A stretch of DNA of 64,000 nt from Mycoavidus sp. HKI (GTDB taxonomy: Bacteria; Pseudomonadota; Gammaproteobacteria; Burkholderiales; Burkholderiaceae). Below are positions 10,001-25,000 of the stretch, piece by piece (position 1 is the first letter of the stretch; every line of letters begins with the position of its first letter). The position numbers were made by a program, and so were the translations under genes. Under the pieces are notes generated by a model, which saw nothing but the letters and a program-made list of their open reading frames with translations, searched no databases and was not told the origin of the DNA. The stretch spans positions 1,689,501 through 1,753,500 of the forward strand of contig NZ_CP076444.2 in the NCBI RefSeq assembly GCF_020023735.2. The letters are read 5' to 3'.

Positions 10001-13000
10001 GATCGCCAGTCTTGTACATCCGTGCGCCATCCTTGTCCGAGAACGGATCGCGCACAAAGCGCTCGGCGGTAAGCTCGGGCCGGTTCAGGTAGCCGCGCGC
10101 GACGCCTGCGCCACCGATATACAGCTCGCCGACCGCGCCCAGCGGCACCGGCTGGCCGTAGGTATCCAGCAGATAAAGCCGCGTGTTCGCAATCGGCTGG
10201 CCAATCGGGATGATCTGACCGCTAAAATCCCGTGAACTACGCCATGCTGTCGCACAAACGCTCGCCTCCGTTGGGCCATACGCATTGAATACGATGTGTT
10301 GCTCGCTTAAGATTCGAATCAATGTCGCACTGGGTGCTTCGCCAGCCAGAATCAGCGTCAGGGGTATGCTAAGGTTGAACAGCCCTTCACCATTTTGAAG
10401 CAGTGCAGGCGGTAAGGTCGCGTGCGTAATCGCATGACTGGTCAAATAATTGCACAGTGCATGCTGATCACGACGGGCCGTGTCGGGCGGCAAAAACAAG
10501 GCCGCACCGCTGCTGAAGGTCATCACGATTTCAGAGACGCTCGCATCAAAACTGAACGAGGCAAACTGCAACACTCGGCTATCTGCACGAACCTCAAAAC
10601 ACGCGATCTGCGCCTGGGCAAGATTGACTACGTTGTGATGCTGGACCATCACGCCTTTGGGCGTGCCGGTCGAGCCGGACGTATAGATCACATACGCCAA
10701 ATGGCGGGCCGTGAGGCCCGGCACCGACGGATTCGTGTCCGCCCGATCCAGCAGCGTGTTCGGATCAAGCACGGTGCGCCCGGCGAGCGCTGCATCACCG
10801 AGCGCGGCGCGGCCCGCCGCATCGGCCAACACGATATCGGGCGCGGCATCGGCTAGAATATGCGTGAGCCGCTCGCCCGGATACGCCGGGTCCAGCGGCA
10901 CATAGGCGCCGCCCGCCTTCAGAGTCGCCAGTAGCCCCACCACCATCGCAGGACTCCGCTCCACACAGATCGCCACGCGCGCATCGGGCTGCACTCCCAA
11001 CTCGATCAGCCGATGCGCCAGGCGATTGGCTTGTGCATTCAACTGTGCGTAGCTAAGCGTCTGATCCTCGTACACCAGCGCTGTCGCCTCGGGCGTGCGC
11101 GCCACCTGCGCTTCGAACAGCTGGTGGATGCATTGGTGCGCAGGATAATCCTGTTGCGTCGCGTTCCATGTCTGCAGCAGTAAGGTCCGCTCGGCCGACG
11201 CGAGCAGTTCAACGCAAGCCACCGGTTGCTGCACGTCGGCCGCCATCGCTTGCAGCATCGCCTGCAGATATCCTACGTGCCGTTCGATTGTCGCGCGCTC
11301 GAACAACGCCGTCGCATAGCTCAGACTGCCGACGATCTCCTCGCCCGCCTCATACAGGTTCAGATCAAGATCGAACTTGACCACGTCATATTCCAGCGCA
11401 AGCGGCAGCGCACTAAGACCGGGCAGGTTCCACGCTTCGGTCTCGTTGTTCTGCCACGCGAACATCACCTGAAACAACGGCGTATGCGCGAGATGGCGCG
11501 GCGGCTGCACGATTTCCACCACCTGCTCGAACGGCAGATCTTGATGCGCTTGCGCGTCCAATGTCGTGCGTCGCACCCGCTCGAGCAGGTGCGCCAAACG
11601 CGGCTCGCCTGACAGATCCAGGCGCAACGCCAGCGTGTTCACAAAGAAGCCGATCAACGGTTCGATCGCGGTGTGCCCCCGGTTCGCGCTTGGCGTGCCG
11701 ATCACCAGATCGGGTTGGCCCGACAAGCGCGAGAGCATCGCGCTCCACGCCGCGAGTACCGTCATGAACAGTGTCGCGCCGTGCGTGTGGCTCAAACGCT
11801 TGAGCGCGCGCGTCGTGGATGCATCGATATAAATGGGCACCCGCGCGCCAGCAAACGATTGCTGCGCCGGGCGGGGATGGTCCGTGGGCAACTCGAGCAG
11901 CACTGGCGCGTCGGCCAGCGTCGTGCGCCAGTAGTCGCTTTGGGCCTCAAGCCGCTCGCCCGAGAGCCACTGCCGCTGCCAGGCCGCATAATCCGGATAT
12001 TGGATCGCCAGCGGTGGCAGCGGATCGGCTTGGCCGTCACAGGCCGCGCGGTACAGCGCACCAAATTCGCGCACGAGCACCCCGGTCGACCAGCCATCCG
12101 AGACGATATGGTGCTGCGTGAGCAGCAATACGTGCGCATCGTCGGCCAGCTGGATCACGCTCGCGCGGACCAGCGGGCCATGCGTCAGATCGAACGGCGC
12201 GTGCGCTTCCTCGGCACAGAACGGCGCCAGTTGCGCATCGGCATCGCTCACTTTACGCCAATCGTGCCAATTCAGCGGCATGCCCACCTCGGCGGGCAGC
12301 AGCCGTACCTGCGGCTGGCCGTCCACGCTCAAAAAGACCGAGCGCAGCGCTTCGTGACGGGCCCATAGCGCATCCAGCGCCTGCTGCCACGCGCGCCGGT
12401 TCAAGGACCCCCGCACGCGCAGCGCGAACGGGATGTGATACGTGGCGCTCACGCCATCGAGCTGCGCGAGGAACCACAGCCGTTGCTGCGCGAACGACAG
12501 CGGCAGCGCCCCTTCGCGGGAGAGAGGTGAGATCGCGGGCAGCGCGGCGCTGTCTGGCGTGCTCTGCACGTTGAGCGCGGCGGCGAACCCGGCCAGCGTG
12601 GGCGCGGCGAATAGCGCCGCGAGCGGCAAGTCGGCACCGAGCGCAGCCACCCGGTTCATCAGTCGCACGGCGAGCAGCGAATGCCCGCCGAGCGCGAAAA
12701 AGCTGTCGTGCCGGCTGACCTGCTCGACGCCCAGTAGTTCAGACCAGATTGCCGCGAGCGCGGTCTCGAGCTCGCCTTGCGGCGCCTCGTATGCTTGATG
12801 CGCGAACGCATCGGCGTCTGGCGCCGGTAGCGCACGCCGGTCCAGCTTGCCGTTCGGCGTCAACGGCAACGCGTCGAGCTGCACGAACGCGGCCGGCACC
12901 ATATACTCGGGCAAGGTTGCGGCGACATGTGCGCGCAGCGTGCTGGCCAGCGCATCATCCGGCTCAGCCACCACATAGGCGACCAGGCGCTTGTCGCTGC

Positions 13001-16000
13001 CGTCGCCCACCACCAGCACGACCGCGTCGCGCACTTGCGGGTGCTGCGCCAGACACGCCTCAATCTCGCCCAACTCGATACGAAAGCCCCTCAGCTTGAC
13101 CTGATGGTCGTTACGGCCGATGAACTCCAAATTGCCATCGGGCTGATAACGCGCCAGGTCGCCCGTCTTGTATATCCGTGCGTCATCCTTGTCCGAGAAC
13201 GGATCGCGCACAAAGCGCTCGGCCGTCAACTCGGGCCGGTTCAGGTAGCCGCGCGCGACGCCTGCGCCACCGATGTACAGCTCGCCGACCGCGCCCAGCG
13301 GCACCGGCTGACCGCAGGCATCCAGTAAATAAATTCGTGTGTTCGCAATCGGCCGGCCGATCGGCACAGTGTCTTCTGCGTAATCCGATGGGCAACTCCA
13401 GGCCGTCACGTCAATCGCGACTTCCGTCGGACCATACAGGTTATACAGCCGCGCACCCGGTAATAGCGTTTGGCAAAGCCGGACACTCGCACCGGATAGC
13501 GCTTCACCACTGCAGATCAACCGTTGCACAGACGTACAGTGCTGAATCCCTTTATGGTGCAAAAACGTGCCGAGCATGGACGGCACGAAATGAACAGTGG
13601 TAATGCGCTGCCGGATTACCAACGCCATTAAGGCCGCGGTATCTCGGTGCACATCCGGTGCGGCCACAACCAGGGTGGCACCATTGAGCAAAGTCCAGAA
13701 AAACTCCCAGACAGACACGTCAAAACCAAAGGACGTTTTCTGTAGCACGCGGTCGGCCGTCGTCAAGCCATAGGCTTGTTGCATCCAGACCAGACGATTG
13801 ATCAGCGCCCGATGCTCACTTTGCACACCCTTCGGGGTACCGGTGGAGCCGGACGTGTAGATTACATACGCGAGATGGCGGGCCGTGAGACCCGGCACTG
13901 ACGGATTCGTGTTCGCCCGCTCCGGCAGCGTGTTCGGATCGAGCACGGTGTGCTCGGTGAGCGCCGCATCACCGAGCGCGGCACGGCCCGCCGCATCGGC
14001 CAGCACAATGTCGGGCGCGGCATCGGCCAGTACCTGCGCGAGCCGCTCGCCCGAATACGCCGGGTCCAGCGGCACATAGGCGCCGCCCGCCTTTAAGATC
14101 GCCAGTAGCCCCACCACCATCGCGGGACTACGCTCCACACAGATCGCCACGCGCGCATCCGGCTGTACCCCCAACTCGATCAGCCGATGCGCGAGGCAAT
14201 TGGCCTGTGCATTCAACTGTGCGTAGCTGAGCGTTTGATCCTCATACACCAGCGCCGTCGCCTCGGGCGTACGTGCCACCTGCGCTTCGAACAGCTGATG
14301 GATGCATTGGTGCGCAGGATAATCCTGTTGCGTTGCATTCCATGTCTGCAGCAGTAAGGTCCGCTCCGCGTTGGGCAACACCTCCAACTGCCGCACCGGC
14401 CGCTCGGGTGTCGCCTCGAGCGCCTCGGCCAGGCTTGCCAGCGCCTGCTGCATATAACCACACACCCGATCGGGATCCAGCGGCTCCACCACCTGCGCCG
14501 TCAGCCCCAGCGCCTGCCCGAAGTCCTCCACCGACAGCAGCAACGGATAATTGGTGCGTTCCTCTGCACTCAGTAGCTCGACGCCTGCTAGCCCGCCGCG
14601 CTCGCCCGAGGGCACATTGTGCCGGTAATTGAGCAGCGCACTAAACAGCGACGCGCCCGCCGGCACCCCGCTGCAGCGTTGCGCCAGCGCCAACGACGCA
14701 TGCTCATGTTCGAGTAGCGCCGCCAGCCGCGCATGCGTGTCGCGCGCGCTGTGCTCAACGCTGCCGTCGAGCTCCACGCGCAGCGGCAGCGTATTGATAA
14801 ACAGCCCCATCGCGCTGTCGGCGCCGTCACCCGCCTGCATCCGCCCGAACAGCACTGTGCCAAACACCACCCGCGGTTGACCGCTCGCGCACGCGAGCAC
14901 CTGCGCCCACGCCAGATGACACAGGCTGGCCAAGCTCACACCCAGGCGTCTGGCCTGCGCACGGAGCCGATCGTTCAATGCCGGCGGCAACATCCGCTGC
15001 GCGTCGTGCACGTGCGCACCGTCGCGATGCACCTGCGCAAGACCAAACGGCAACGTGGGTTCGTCCACGTCCGCGAGCCACTCGGTGAAAAAACGCGCAT
15101 GCTCGGCTTGACTCACGCCCAGGCGCGCTTGCGCGACCAGATGACGGAACGGCTGCGCTGCCGGCAGTGTCTCGCCCCGGCCTTCGATAAACGCCTGCAC
15201 CTCAGTGTGCAGGACTTCCAGCGTTGAGTGATCGCCAATCAGATGGTGCAGCAGCTGGACGAGCAGCCAACGGCCATCGGCATCTTGCGCAAACGCAAAG
15301 CGCAGCAGCGGCGCCTGGGTCAAATTCAGACGAAAGTGGCGGGGATCGAAGCGCCGCGCCAATTGTTCGGCGATCGGCCCGTCGGCGGCTTCCAGCACGA
15401 GCTCGGTCACCGACAGCAGCGCGTGACGCCAGACCACCTGCGCGGGTGTCGACACCCCTTGCCACACAAATGCGGTGCGCAGAATGTCGTGCCGGTTGAC
15501 GACCTGCTGGATGGCGCCCAGATACTGATCGAGCCGCGCCCGGCTATCAAAGGCCAGTTGGCCGATCAGCAAATACGGATCGCCTTCGCTTGCCAGCAGA
15601 TGGTGAAACAGGATGCCGTCCTGCAACGGCGAGAGCGCATAGATATCCTGGAGATTCGCGATGCCACCCGGCACCAGCCCGACAATCCGGTCGATATCGG
15701 CCTGCGTCAGGTCAATCAGTGGCAACATCGATGGTGTGAGCGCGGTGCTCTCGGGCGTGATGACGCTGGGCGGCACCGTCACGTCGCGAGTCTGGCCCAG
15801 CGCTTGAGCCAGCGCGCTGAGCGTCGGGGTGTCAAACAGCGCACGCACGGACAAGCCGAGCCCCAGACGCCGCAAACGCTCGATGAGCCGCACCGCGAGC
15901 AGCGAATGGCCGCCGAGTGCGAAGAAGCTGTCGTGCCGGCTAACCTGCTCGACGCCAAGCAGCTCGGACCAGATCGCTGCGAGCGCGGTCTCGCACTCGC

Positions 16001-19000
16001 CTTGCGGCGCCTCGTATGCCTGATGCGCGAACGCATCGGCGTCCGGCGCTGGCAGCGCGCGCCGGTCCAGCTTGCCGTTCGGCGTCAACGGCCACGCGTC
16101 GAGTTGCACGAACGCGGCCGGCACCATATACTCGGGCAGGCCGGCTGCAACGTGCGCGCACAGCGTGCTCGCGAGTAGTTCATCGGGCTCGGCCACGACA
16201 TAGGCAATGAGCCGCTTGTCGCTGGCCTCACCCAGTGCGAGCACAACGGCTTCGCGCACGGCCGGATGCGTGACGAGGCGCGCCTCAATCTCACCAGGCT
16301 CGATGCGAAAGCCCCTTAGCTTGATCTGATGGTCATTCCGGCCGGCGAACTCCAAATTGCCATCAGGCCGATAACGCGCCAGATCGCCCGTCTTGTACAT
16401 CCGTGCGTCGTCCTTGTCCGAGAATGGATCGCGCACAAAGCGCTCGGCGGTGAGCTCGGGCCGGTTCAGGTAGCCACGCGCAACGCCTGCGCCACCGATG
16501 TACAGCTCGCCGACCGCACCCAATGGCACCGGCTGACCGTAGGCATCCAGCAAATAAACTTGTGTGTTGGCGATCGGTCGGCCGATCGGGATAATCTCAC
16601 CACTAAAATGCCGTGAGCTACGCCATGCTGTCGCACAAACGCTCACCTCTGTTGGACCATAGGCATTGAATACGGTATGTTGTTCGCTTAAGGTTCGAAT
16701 CAATGCCGTATTGGGCGCTTCGCCTCCCAGAATCAACGTCAGGGGCGTATCCAGAGTGAGCAAGCCTGTGCCATTTTGCAGCAATGCAGGCGGTAGGCTC
16801 GCGTGCGTAATTGCATTATTTGCCAAATACTCCCACAGTCCATGCTCATCCTGACGGGCTGTCTCGGGCGGCAGATATAAAGCCGCGCCGCTAGCCAAGG
16901 CCATAAAAATATCGGCGGAGCTTACATCGAAACTGAAAGAGACAAACTGCAAGACACGGCTAGCTGCGTGCACGCCGAAGCAACCGATTTGCGCTCGAGT
17001 CAGGTTCACAATACCGCGATGCTCAACCATCACGCCCTTGGGCGTGCCGGTAGAACCGGACGTATAGATCACATACGCGAGATGACGGACCGTGAGGCCC
17101 GGCACCGACGGATTCGTGTCTGCCCGATCCGGCAGCGCATTGGGATCCAGCACGGTGTGCCCGGCGAGCGCCGCATCACCTAGCGCGGCGCGGCCCGCCG
17201 CATCGGCCAGCACGATATCGGGCGCGGCATCGGCCAGAATATGCGCGAGCCGCTCGCCCGGATACGCCGGGTCCAGCGGCACATAGGCGCCGCCCGCCTT
17301 CAGAATCGCCAGTAGCCCCACCACCATCGCGGGACTACGCTCCACACAGATCGCCACTCGCGCATCGGGCTGCACCCCCAACTCGATCAGCCGATGCGCG
17401 AGGCGATTGGCCTGTGCATTCAACTGTGCGTAGCTGAGCGTTTGATCCTCATACACCAGCGCTGTCGCCTCAGGCGTGCGCGCCACCTGCGCTTCGAACA
17501 GCTGGTGCATGCATTGGTGCGTAGGATAATCCTGTTGCGTTGCGTTCCATGTCTGCAGCAGTAAGGTCCGCTCCGCGTTGGGCAACACCTCCAACTGCCG
17601 CACCGGCTGCTCGGGTGTTACCTCGAGCGCCTCGGCCAAGCTTGCCAGCGCCTGCTGCATATAACCACACACCCGATCGGGATCCAGCGACTCCACCACC
17701 TGCGCCGTCAGCCCCAGCGCCTGCCCGAAGTCCTCCACCGACAGCGTCAACGGATAATTGGTGCGTTCTTCGGCGTTGAGCAACTCGACGCCCGGTACCA
17801 GTAGTCTGTCACGCTCGCCTGAGCGCATTGCATTGTGCCGGTAATTGAGCAGTGCACTGAACAGCGGCGCGCCCGCCGGCACCCCGCTGCAGCGTTGCGC
17901 CAGCGCCAACGACGCATGCTCATGCTCGAGCAGCGCCGCCAGCCGCGCATGCGTGTCGCGCGCGCTGTGCTCAACGCTGCCGTCGAGCTCCACGCGCAGC
18001 GGCAGCGTATTGATAAACAGCCCCATCGCGCTGTCGGCGCCGTCACCCCCCTGCATCCGCCCGAACAGCACTGTGCCGAACACCACCCGCGGCTGACCGC
18101 TCGCGCACGCGAGCACCTGCGCCCATGCCAGATGACACAGGCTGGCCAGGCTCACGCCCAGGCGTCTGGCCTGCGCGCGCAGCCGATCGTTCAATGCCGG
18201 CGGCGACATCCGCTGCGCTTCGTGCACGTGCGCACCGTCGCGATGCACCTGCGCAAGACCAAACGGCAACGTGGGTTCGTCCACGTCCGCGAGCCACTCG
18301 GTGAAAAAACGCGCATGCTCGGCTTGACTCACGCCCAGGCGCGCTTGCGCGACCAGATGACGAAACGGCTGCGCTGCCGGCAGCGTCTCGCCCCGGCCTT
18401 CGATAAACGCCTGCACCTCGGTGTGCAGGACTTCCAGCGTCGAGCGATCGCCAATTAGATGGTGCAGCAGCTGGACGAGCAGCCAACGGCCATCGGCATC
18501 TTGCGCAAACGCAAAGCGCAGCAGCGGCGCCTGGGTCAAATCCAGGCGAAAGTGGCGGGGATCGAAGCGCCGCGCCAATTGTTCGGCGATCGGCCCGTCG
18601 GCGGCCTCCAGCACGAGCTCGGTCACCGACAGTTGCGCGTGACGCCAGACCACCTGCGCGGGTGTCGACACCCCTTCCCACACAAATGCGGTGCGCAGAA
18701 TATCGTGCCGGTTGACGACCTGCTGGATGGCACCCAGATACTGATCGAGCCGCGCCCGGCTATCAAAGGCCAGTTGGCCGATCAGCAAATACGGATCGCC
18801 TTCGCTTGCCAGCAGATGGTGAAACAGGATGCCATCCTGCAATGGCGAGAGCGCATAGATATCTTGGAGATTCGCGATGCCACCCGGCACCTGCCCGACA
18901 ATCCGGTCGATGTCGGCCTGCGTCAGGTCAATCAGTGGCAACATCGATGGCGTCAGCGCGGTGGTCTCGGGCGTAATGACGTTGGGCGGCACCGTCACGT

Positions 19001-22000
19001 CGCGAAACTGGCCCAGCGCTTGGGCCAACGCGCTGAGCGTCGGGGTGTCAAACAGCGCACGCACGGACAACCCTAGCCCCAGACGCCGCAAACGCTCGAT
19101 GAGCCGTACGGCGAGCAGCGAATGGCCACCGAGTGCGAAAAAGCTGTCGTGCCGGCTAACCTGCTCGACGCCGAGCAGCTCGGACCAGATCGCCGCGAGC
19201 GCGGTCTCGCACTCGCCTTGCGGCGCCTCGTACGCTTGCTGCGCGAACGCATCGGCGTCCGGCGCCGGCAGCGCGCGCCGGTCCAGCTTGCCGTTCGGCG
19301 TCAACGGCCACGCGTCGAGCCGCACAAATGCGGCCGGCACCATGTACTCGGGCAGTGCTGCGGCCACATGCGCGCGCAGCGTGCTGGCCAGCGCGTCATC
19401 GGCGGGCGCCACCACATAGGCCACCAGACGTTTGTCGCCGTCGTCGCCCAGCGCAAACACGGCCGCGTCGCGCACCTGCGGGTGCTGCGCCAGACACGCT
19501 TCGATTTCGCCCAGTTCGATGCGAAAACCCCGGAGCTTGACCTGATGGTCGTTGCGGCCCAAGTACTCGAGATTGCCGTCCGCCAGCCAACGGCCTAGGT
19601 CACCCGTCTTGTACATTCGTTCCTGACTGTCGCCTTGAAACGGGTTAACCACGAAGCGTTCCGCCGTCAGTGCGGGATGGTTCAGATAGCCTCGAGCCAC
19701 ACCTGCACCGCCGATATGGATTTCTCCGACCACGCCTACTGGCACTGGCTGGCCGTGGCGGTCGAGAATGTAGATTTGGGTGTTCGCGATGGGCCGCCCA
19801 ATGACTGCCTGTGGCGGTACTTGGTCCACACAGCCGTATTCATAGAACGTGACGTCGCCATTAACTTCCGACGATCCATAAAAATTTAGCAACCGAATGC
19901 TCGGCCATGTGGTGACAACCTGCCGTGCCAACTCGGGCGCTAGCCGCTCGCCACTGCATACGAGTATTCGTAGCATGTCGAGCTGATCCTTTTCCCCTTC
20001 CAAAAAAGCTTTGAGCAACGATGGCACGACGACCAAATGGGACACGCCAGTCTGCCTTAAACGTCGCGCGAATAAGGACGCGTCTTTAACCGTAGCATTG
20101 TCGAACGCAACCAACATGCCGCCAGCGAGCAACGCCCCAAGTACCTCGGTGACCGAGTCTACGAAGCCAATACTCGTCTTCAATGCAGTGACCGGCGCCT
20201 CTTTCACCACATTCAGGACAAACCACAGCAGGCGGTTAGTCAGTCCCCCGATGGTCGCGCTTACCCCCTTAGGCGTGCCGGTCGAGCCGGACGTATAGAT
20301 CACATACGCCAAATGGCGGGCCGTGAGGCCCGGCACCGACGGATTCGTGTCCGCCCGCTCCGGTAACGCATTCGGATCGAGCACCGTGCGCCCGGCGAGC
20401 GCCACGTCGCCAAGCGCAGCACGGCCCGCCGCATCGGCCAGCACGATATCGGGCGCGGCATCGGCCAGAATATGCGTGAGCCGCTCGCCCGGATACGCCG
20501 GGTCCAACGGCACATAGGCGCCGCCCGCCTTCAGAGTCGCCAGTAGCCCCACCACCATCGCGGGACTACGCTCCACACAGACCGCCACTCGCGCATCGGG
20601 CTGCGCTCCCAACTCGATCAGCCGATGCGCCAGGCGATTGGCCTGTGCATTCAACTGTGCGTAGCTAAGCGTCTGATCCTCGTACACCAGCGCTGTCGCC
20701 TCGGGCGTGCGCGCCACCTGCGCTTCGAACAGCTGGTGGATGCATTGGTGCGCAGGATAATCCTGTTGCGTCGCGTTCCATGTCTGCAGCAGTAAGGTCC
20801 GCTCGGCCGGCGCGAGCAGTTCGACGCAAGCCACCGGTTGCTGCGCGTCGGCCGCCATCGCTTGCAGCATCGCCTGCAGATATCCCACGTGCCGTTCGAT
20901 CGTCGCGCGCTCGAACAACGCCGTCGCATAGCTCAGACTGCCAACGATCTCCTCGCCCGCCTCATACAAGTTCAGATCAAGATCGAACTTGACCACGTCA
21001 TATTCCAGCGCAAGCGGCAGCGCACTAAGACCGGGCAGGTCCCACGCTTCGGTCTCGTTGTTCTGCCACGCGAACATCACCTGAAACAGCGGTGTATGCG
21101 CGAGCTGGCGCGGCGGCTGCACGATTTCCACCACCTGCTCGAACGGCAGATCTTGATGCGCTTGCGCGTCCAATGTCGTGCGTCGCACCCGCTCGAGCAG
21201 GTGCGCCAGACGCGGCTCGCCTGACAGATCCAGGCGCAACGCCAGCGTGTTCACAAAGAAGCCGATCAACGGTTCGATCGCGGTGTGCCCCCGGTTCGCG
21301 CTTGGCGTGCCGATCACCAGATCGGGTTGGCCCGACAAGCGCGAGAGCACCGCGCTCCACGCCGCGAGTACCGTCATGAACAGTGTCGCGCCGTGCGTGT
21401 GGCTCAAACGCTTGAGCGCGCGCGTCGTGGACGCATCGATATAAATGGGCACCCGCGCGCCAGCAAACGATTGCTGCGCCGGGCGGGGATGGTCCGTGGG
21501 CAACTCGAGCAGCACTGGCGCGTCGGCCAGCGTCGTGCGCCAGTAGTCGCTTTGGGCCTCAAGCCGCTCGCCCGAGAGCCACTGCCGTTGCCAGGCCGCA
21601 TAATCCGGATATTGGATCGCCAGCGGTGGCAGCGGATCGGCTTGGCCGTCACAGGCCGCGCGGTACAGCGCACCAAATTCGCGCACGAGCACCCCGGTCG
21701 ACCAGCCATCCGAGACGATATGGTGCTGCGTGAGCAGCAGTACGTGCGCATCGTCGGCCAGCTGGATCACGCTTGCGCGGACCAGCGGGCCATGCGTCAG
21801 ATCGAACGGCGCGTGCGCTTCCTCGGCACAGAACAGTGCCAGTTGCGCATCGGCATCACTCACTTTACGCCAATCGTGCCAGTTCAGCGGCATGCCCACC
21901 TCGGCGGGCAGCAGCCGTACCTGCGGCTGGCCGTCCACGCTCAAAAAGACCGAGCGCAGCGCTTCGTGACGGGCCCATAGCGCATCCAGCGCCTGCTGCC

Positions 22001-25000
22001 ACGCGAGCCGGTTCAAGGGCCCCCGCACGCGCAGCGCGAACGGGATGTGATACGTGGCGCTCACGCCGTCGAACTGCGCGAGGAACCACAGCCGTTGCTG
22101 CGCGAACGACAGCGGCAGCGCCCCCTCGCGGGAGAGGGGTGAGATCGCGGGCAGCGCGGCGCTGTCTGGCGTGCGCTGCGCGTTGAGCGCGGCGGCGAAC
22201 CCGGCCAGCGTGGGCGCGGCGAATAGCGCCGCGAGTGGCAAGTCGGCGCCGAGCGCGGCCACCCGGTTCATCAGTCGCACGGCGAGCAGCGAATGCCCGC
22301 CGAGCGCGAAGAAGCTGTCATGCCTGCTGACCTGCTCGACGCCCAGTAGTTCAGACCAGATTGCCGCGAGCGCGGTCTCGAGCTCGCCTTGCGGCGCCTC
22401 GTATGCTTGATGCGCGAACGCATCGGCGTCTGGCGCCGGTAGCGCACGCCGGTCCAGCTTGCCGTTCGGCGTCAACGGCAACGCGTCGAGCTGCACGAAC
22501 GCGGCCGGCACCATATACTCGGGCAAGGTTGCGGCGACATGTGCGCGCAGCGTGCTGGCCAGCGCATCATCCGGCTCAGCCACCACATAGGCGACCAGGC
22601 GCTTGTCGCCGCCGTCGCCCACCGCCAGCACCACCGCGTCGCGCACTTGCGGGTGCTGCGCCAGACACGCCTCGATCTCACCCAGCTCGATACGAAAGCC
22701 CCTCAGCTTGACCTGATGGTCGTTACGGCCGATGAACTCCAAATTGCCATCGGGCTGATAACGCGCCAGATCGCCCGTCTTGTACATCCGTGCGTCATCC
22801 TTGTCCGAGAACGGATCGCGCACAAAGCGCTCGGCGGTCAACTCGGGCCGGTTCAGATAGCCGCGCGCGACGCCCGCGCCACCGACGTATAGTTCGCCCA
22901 CCGCGCCCAATGGCACCGGCTGTCCGTATGCATCGAGCAAATAAACCTTCAAATCCGGAATCCGCACGCCCATCGGACTGCCAACTTGAGTGCTGTCCTG
23001 GGATCGAAGCGGCCGGTAGGTCACATGCACAGTCGTTTCTGTAATTCCATACATGTTTACCAATTGCGGAGTCTGCTCTGCGCGTGTCGCATACCACGTT
23101 TGCAAGATGGAAGGCTCCAACGCTTCTCCACCAAAAATCACATAGCGTAATTGATCCCGTAATGTGTTTTGCGCTTGGCTGGCGATAAATGTCTTGAACG
23201 CACTCGGGGTCTGATTCAATACGGTGACACCCTGTTCACAGACCAACCGGTGGAAGTCTTGTGGTGAACGAGCAATCTGATGGGGAACGATGATGAGCTT
23301 GCCACCATGACGCAATGCTCCCCAGATCTCCCAAACAGAGAAATCGAAAGCAAAGGAGTGAAACAGGCACCAGATATCATGCTGGTCAAAGTGATACCAA
23401 GATTGGGTCGCGTCAAACAGACGGACAACCTGTGCATGCTCGACCATCACGCCCTTGGGCGTGCCGGTCGAGCCAGATGTATAGATCACATACGCGAGAT
23501 GACGGGCCGTCAGGCCCGGCACCGACGGATTCGTGTCCAGCCGATCCGGCAGCACAGTCGGGTCGAGTACGGTACGGGACACGAGCGCCACGTCACCGAG
23601 CGCGGCGCGGCCCGCCGCATCGGCCAGCACAATCTCGGGCGCGGCATCGGCCAGAATATGCGCGAGCCGCTCGCCCGAATACGCCGGGTCCAGCGGCACA
23701 TAGGCGCCGCCCGCCTTCAGGATCGCCAGTAGCCCCACCACCATCGCCGGACTCCGCTCCACACAGATCGCCACGCGCGCATCGGGCTGTACCCCCGACT
23801 CGATCAGCCGATGCGCCAGGCGATTAGCCTGTGCATTCAACTGTGCGTAGCTGAGCGTTTGATCCTCATACACCAACGCCGTCGCCTCAGGCGCGCGCGC
23901 GACCTGCGCTTCGAACAACTGGTGGATGCATTGGTGCGCAGGATAATCCTGTTGCGTCGCATTCCATGTCTGCAGCAGTAAGGTCCGCTCCGCGTTGGGC
24001 AATACCTCCAACTGCCGCACCGGCCGCTCGGGTGTCGCCTCGAGCGCCTCGGCCAGGCTTGCCAGCGCCTGCTGCATATAACCACACACCCGAGCGGGAT
24101 CCAGCGACTCCACCACCTGCGCCGTCAGCCCCAGCGCCTGCCCGAAGTCCTCCACCGACAGCAGCAACGGATAATTGGTGCGTTCCTCTGCACTCAGTAG
24201 CTCGACGCCTGCTAGCCCGCCGCGCTCGCCCGAGGGAACATTGTGCCGGTAATTGAGCAGCGCACTGAACAGCGGCGCGCCCGTCGGCACCCCGCTGCAG
24301 CGTTGCGCCAGCGCCAACGACGCATGCTCATGTTCGAGTAGCGCCGCCAGCCGCGCATGCGTGTCGCGCGCGCTGTGCTCAACGCTGCCGTCGAGCTCCA
24401 CGCGCAGCGGCAGCGTATTGATAAACAGCCCCATCGCGCTGTCGGCGCCGTCACCCGCCTGCATCCGCCCGAACAGCACCGTGCCGAACACCACCCGCGG
24501 CTGACCGCTCGCGCACGCGAGCACCTGCGCCCACGCCAGATGACACAGGCTGGCCAGGCTCACACCCAGGCGTCTGGCCTGCGCGCGCAGCCGATCGTTC
24601 AATGCCGGCGGCAACATCCGCTGCGCTTCGTGCACGTGCGCGCCGTCGCGATGCACCTGCGTAAGACCGAACGGCAACGTGGGTTCGTCCACGTCCGCGA
24701 GCCACTCGGTGAAAAAACGCACATGCTCGGCTTGACTCACGCCCAGGCGCGCTTGCGCGACCAGATGACGGAACGGCTGCGCTGCCGGCAGTGTCTCGCC
24801 CCGGCCTTCGATGAACGCCTGCACCTCGGTGTGCAGGACTTCCAGCGCCGAATGATCGCTCACCAGATGGTGCAGCAGTTGGACGAGCAGCCAGCGGCCA
24901 TCAGCGTCTTGCGCAATCACAAAGCGCAGCAGCGGCGCCTGGGTCAAATCCAGACGAAAGTGGCGGGGATCGAAGCGCCGCGCCAATTGTTCAGCGATCG

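Noticed and set aside
15228..16178. Long plus-strand open frames inside the NRPS (up to 375 codons)
   Set aside because: They are antisense to conserved NRPS domains, rich in Arg, His and Ala, repeat with the modules, and have no domain or ribosome binding site. They result from high GC content.
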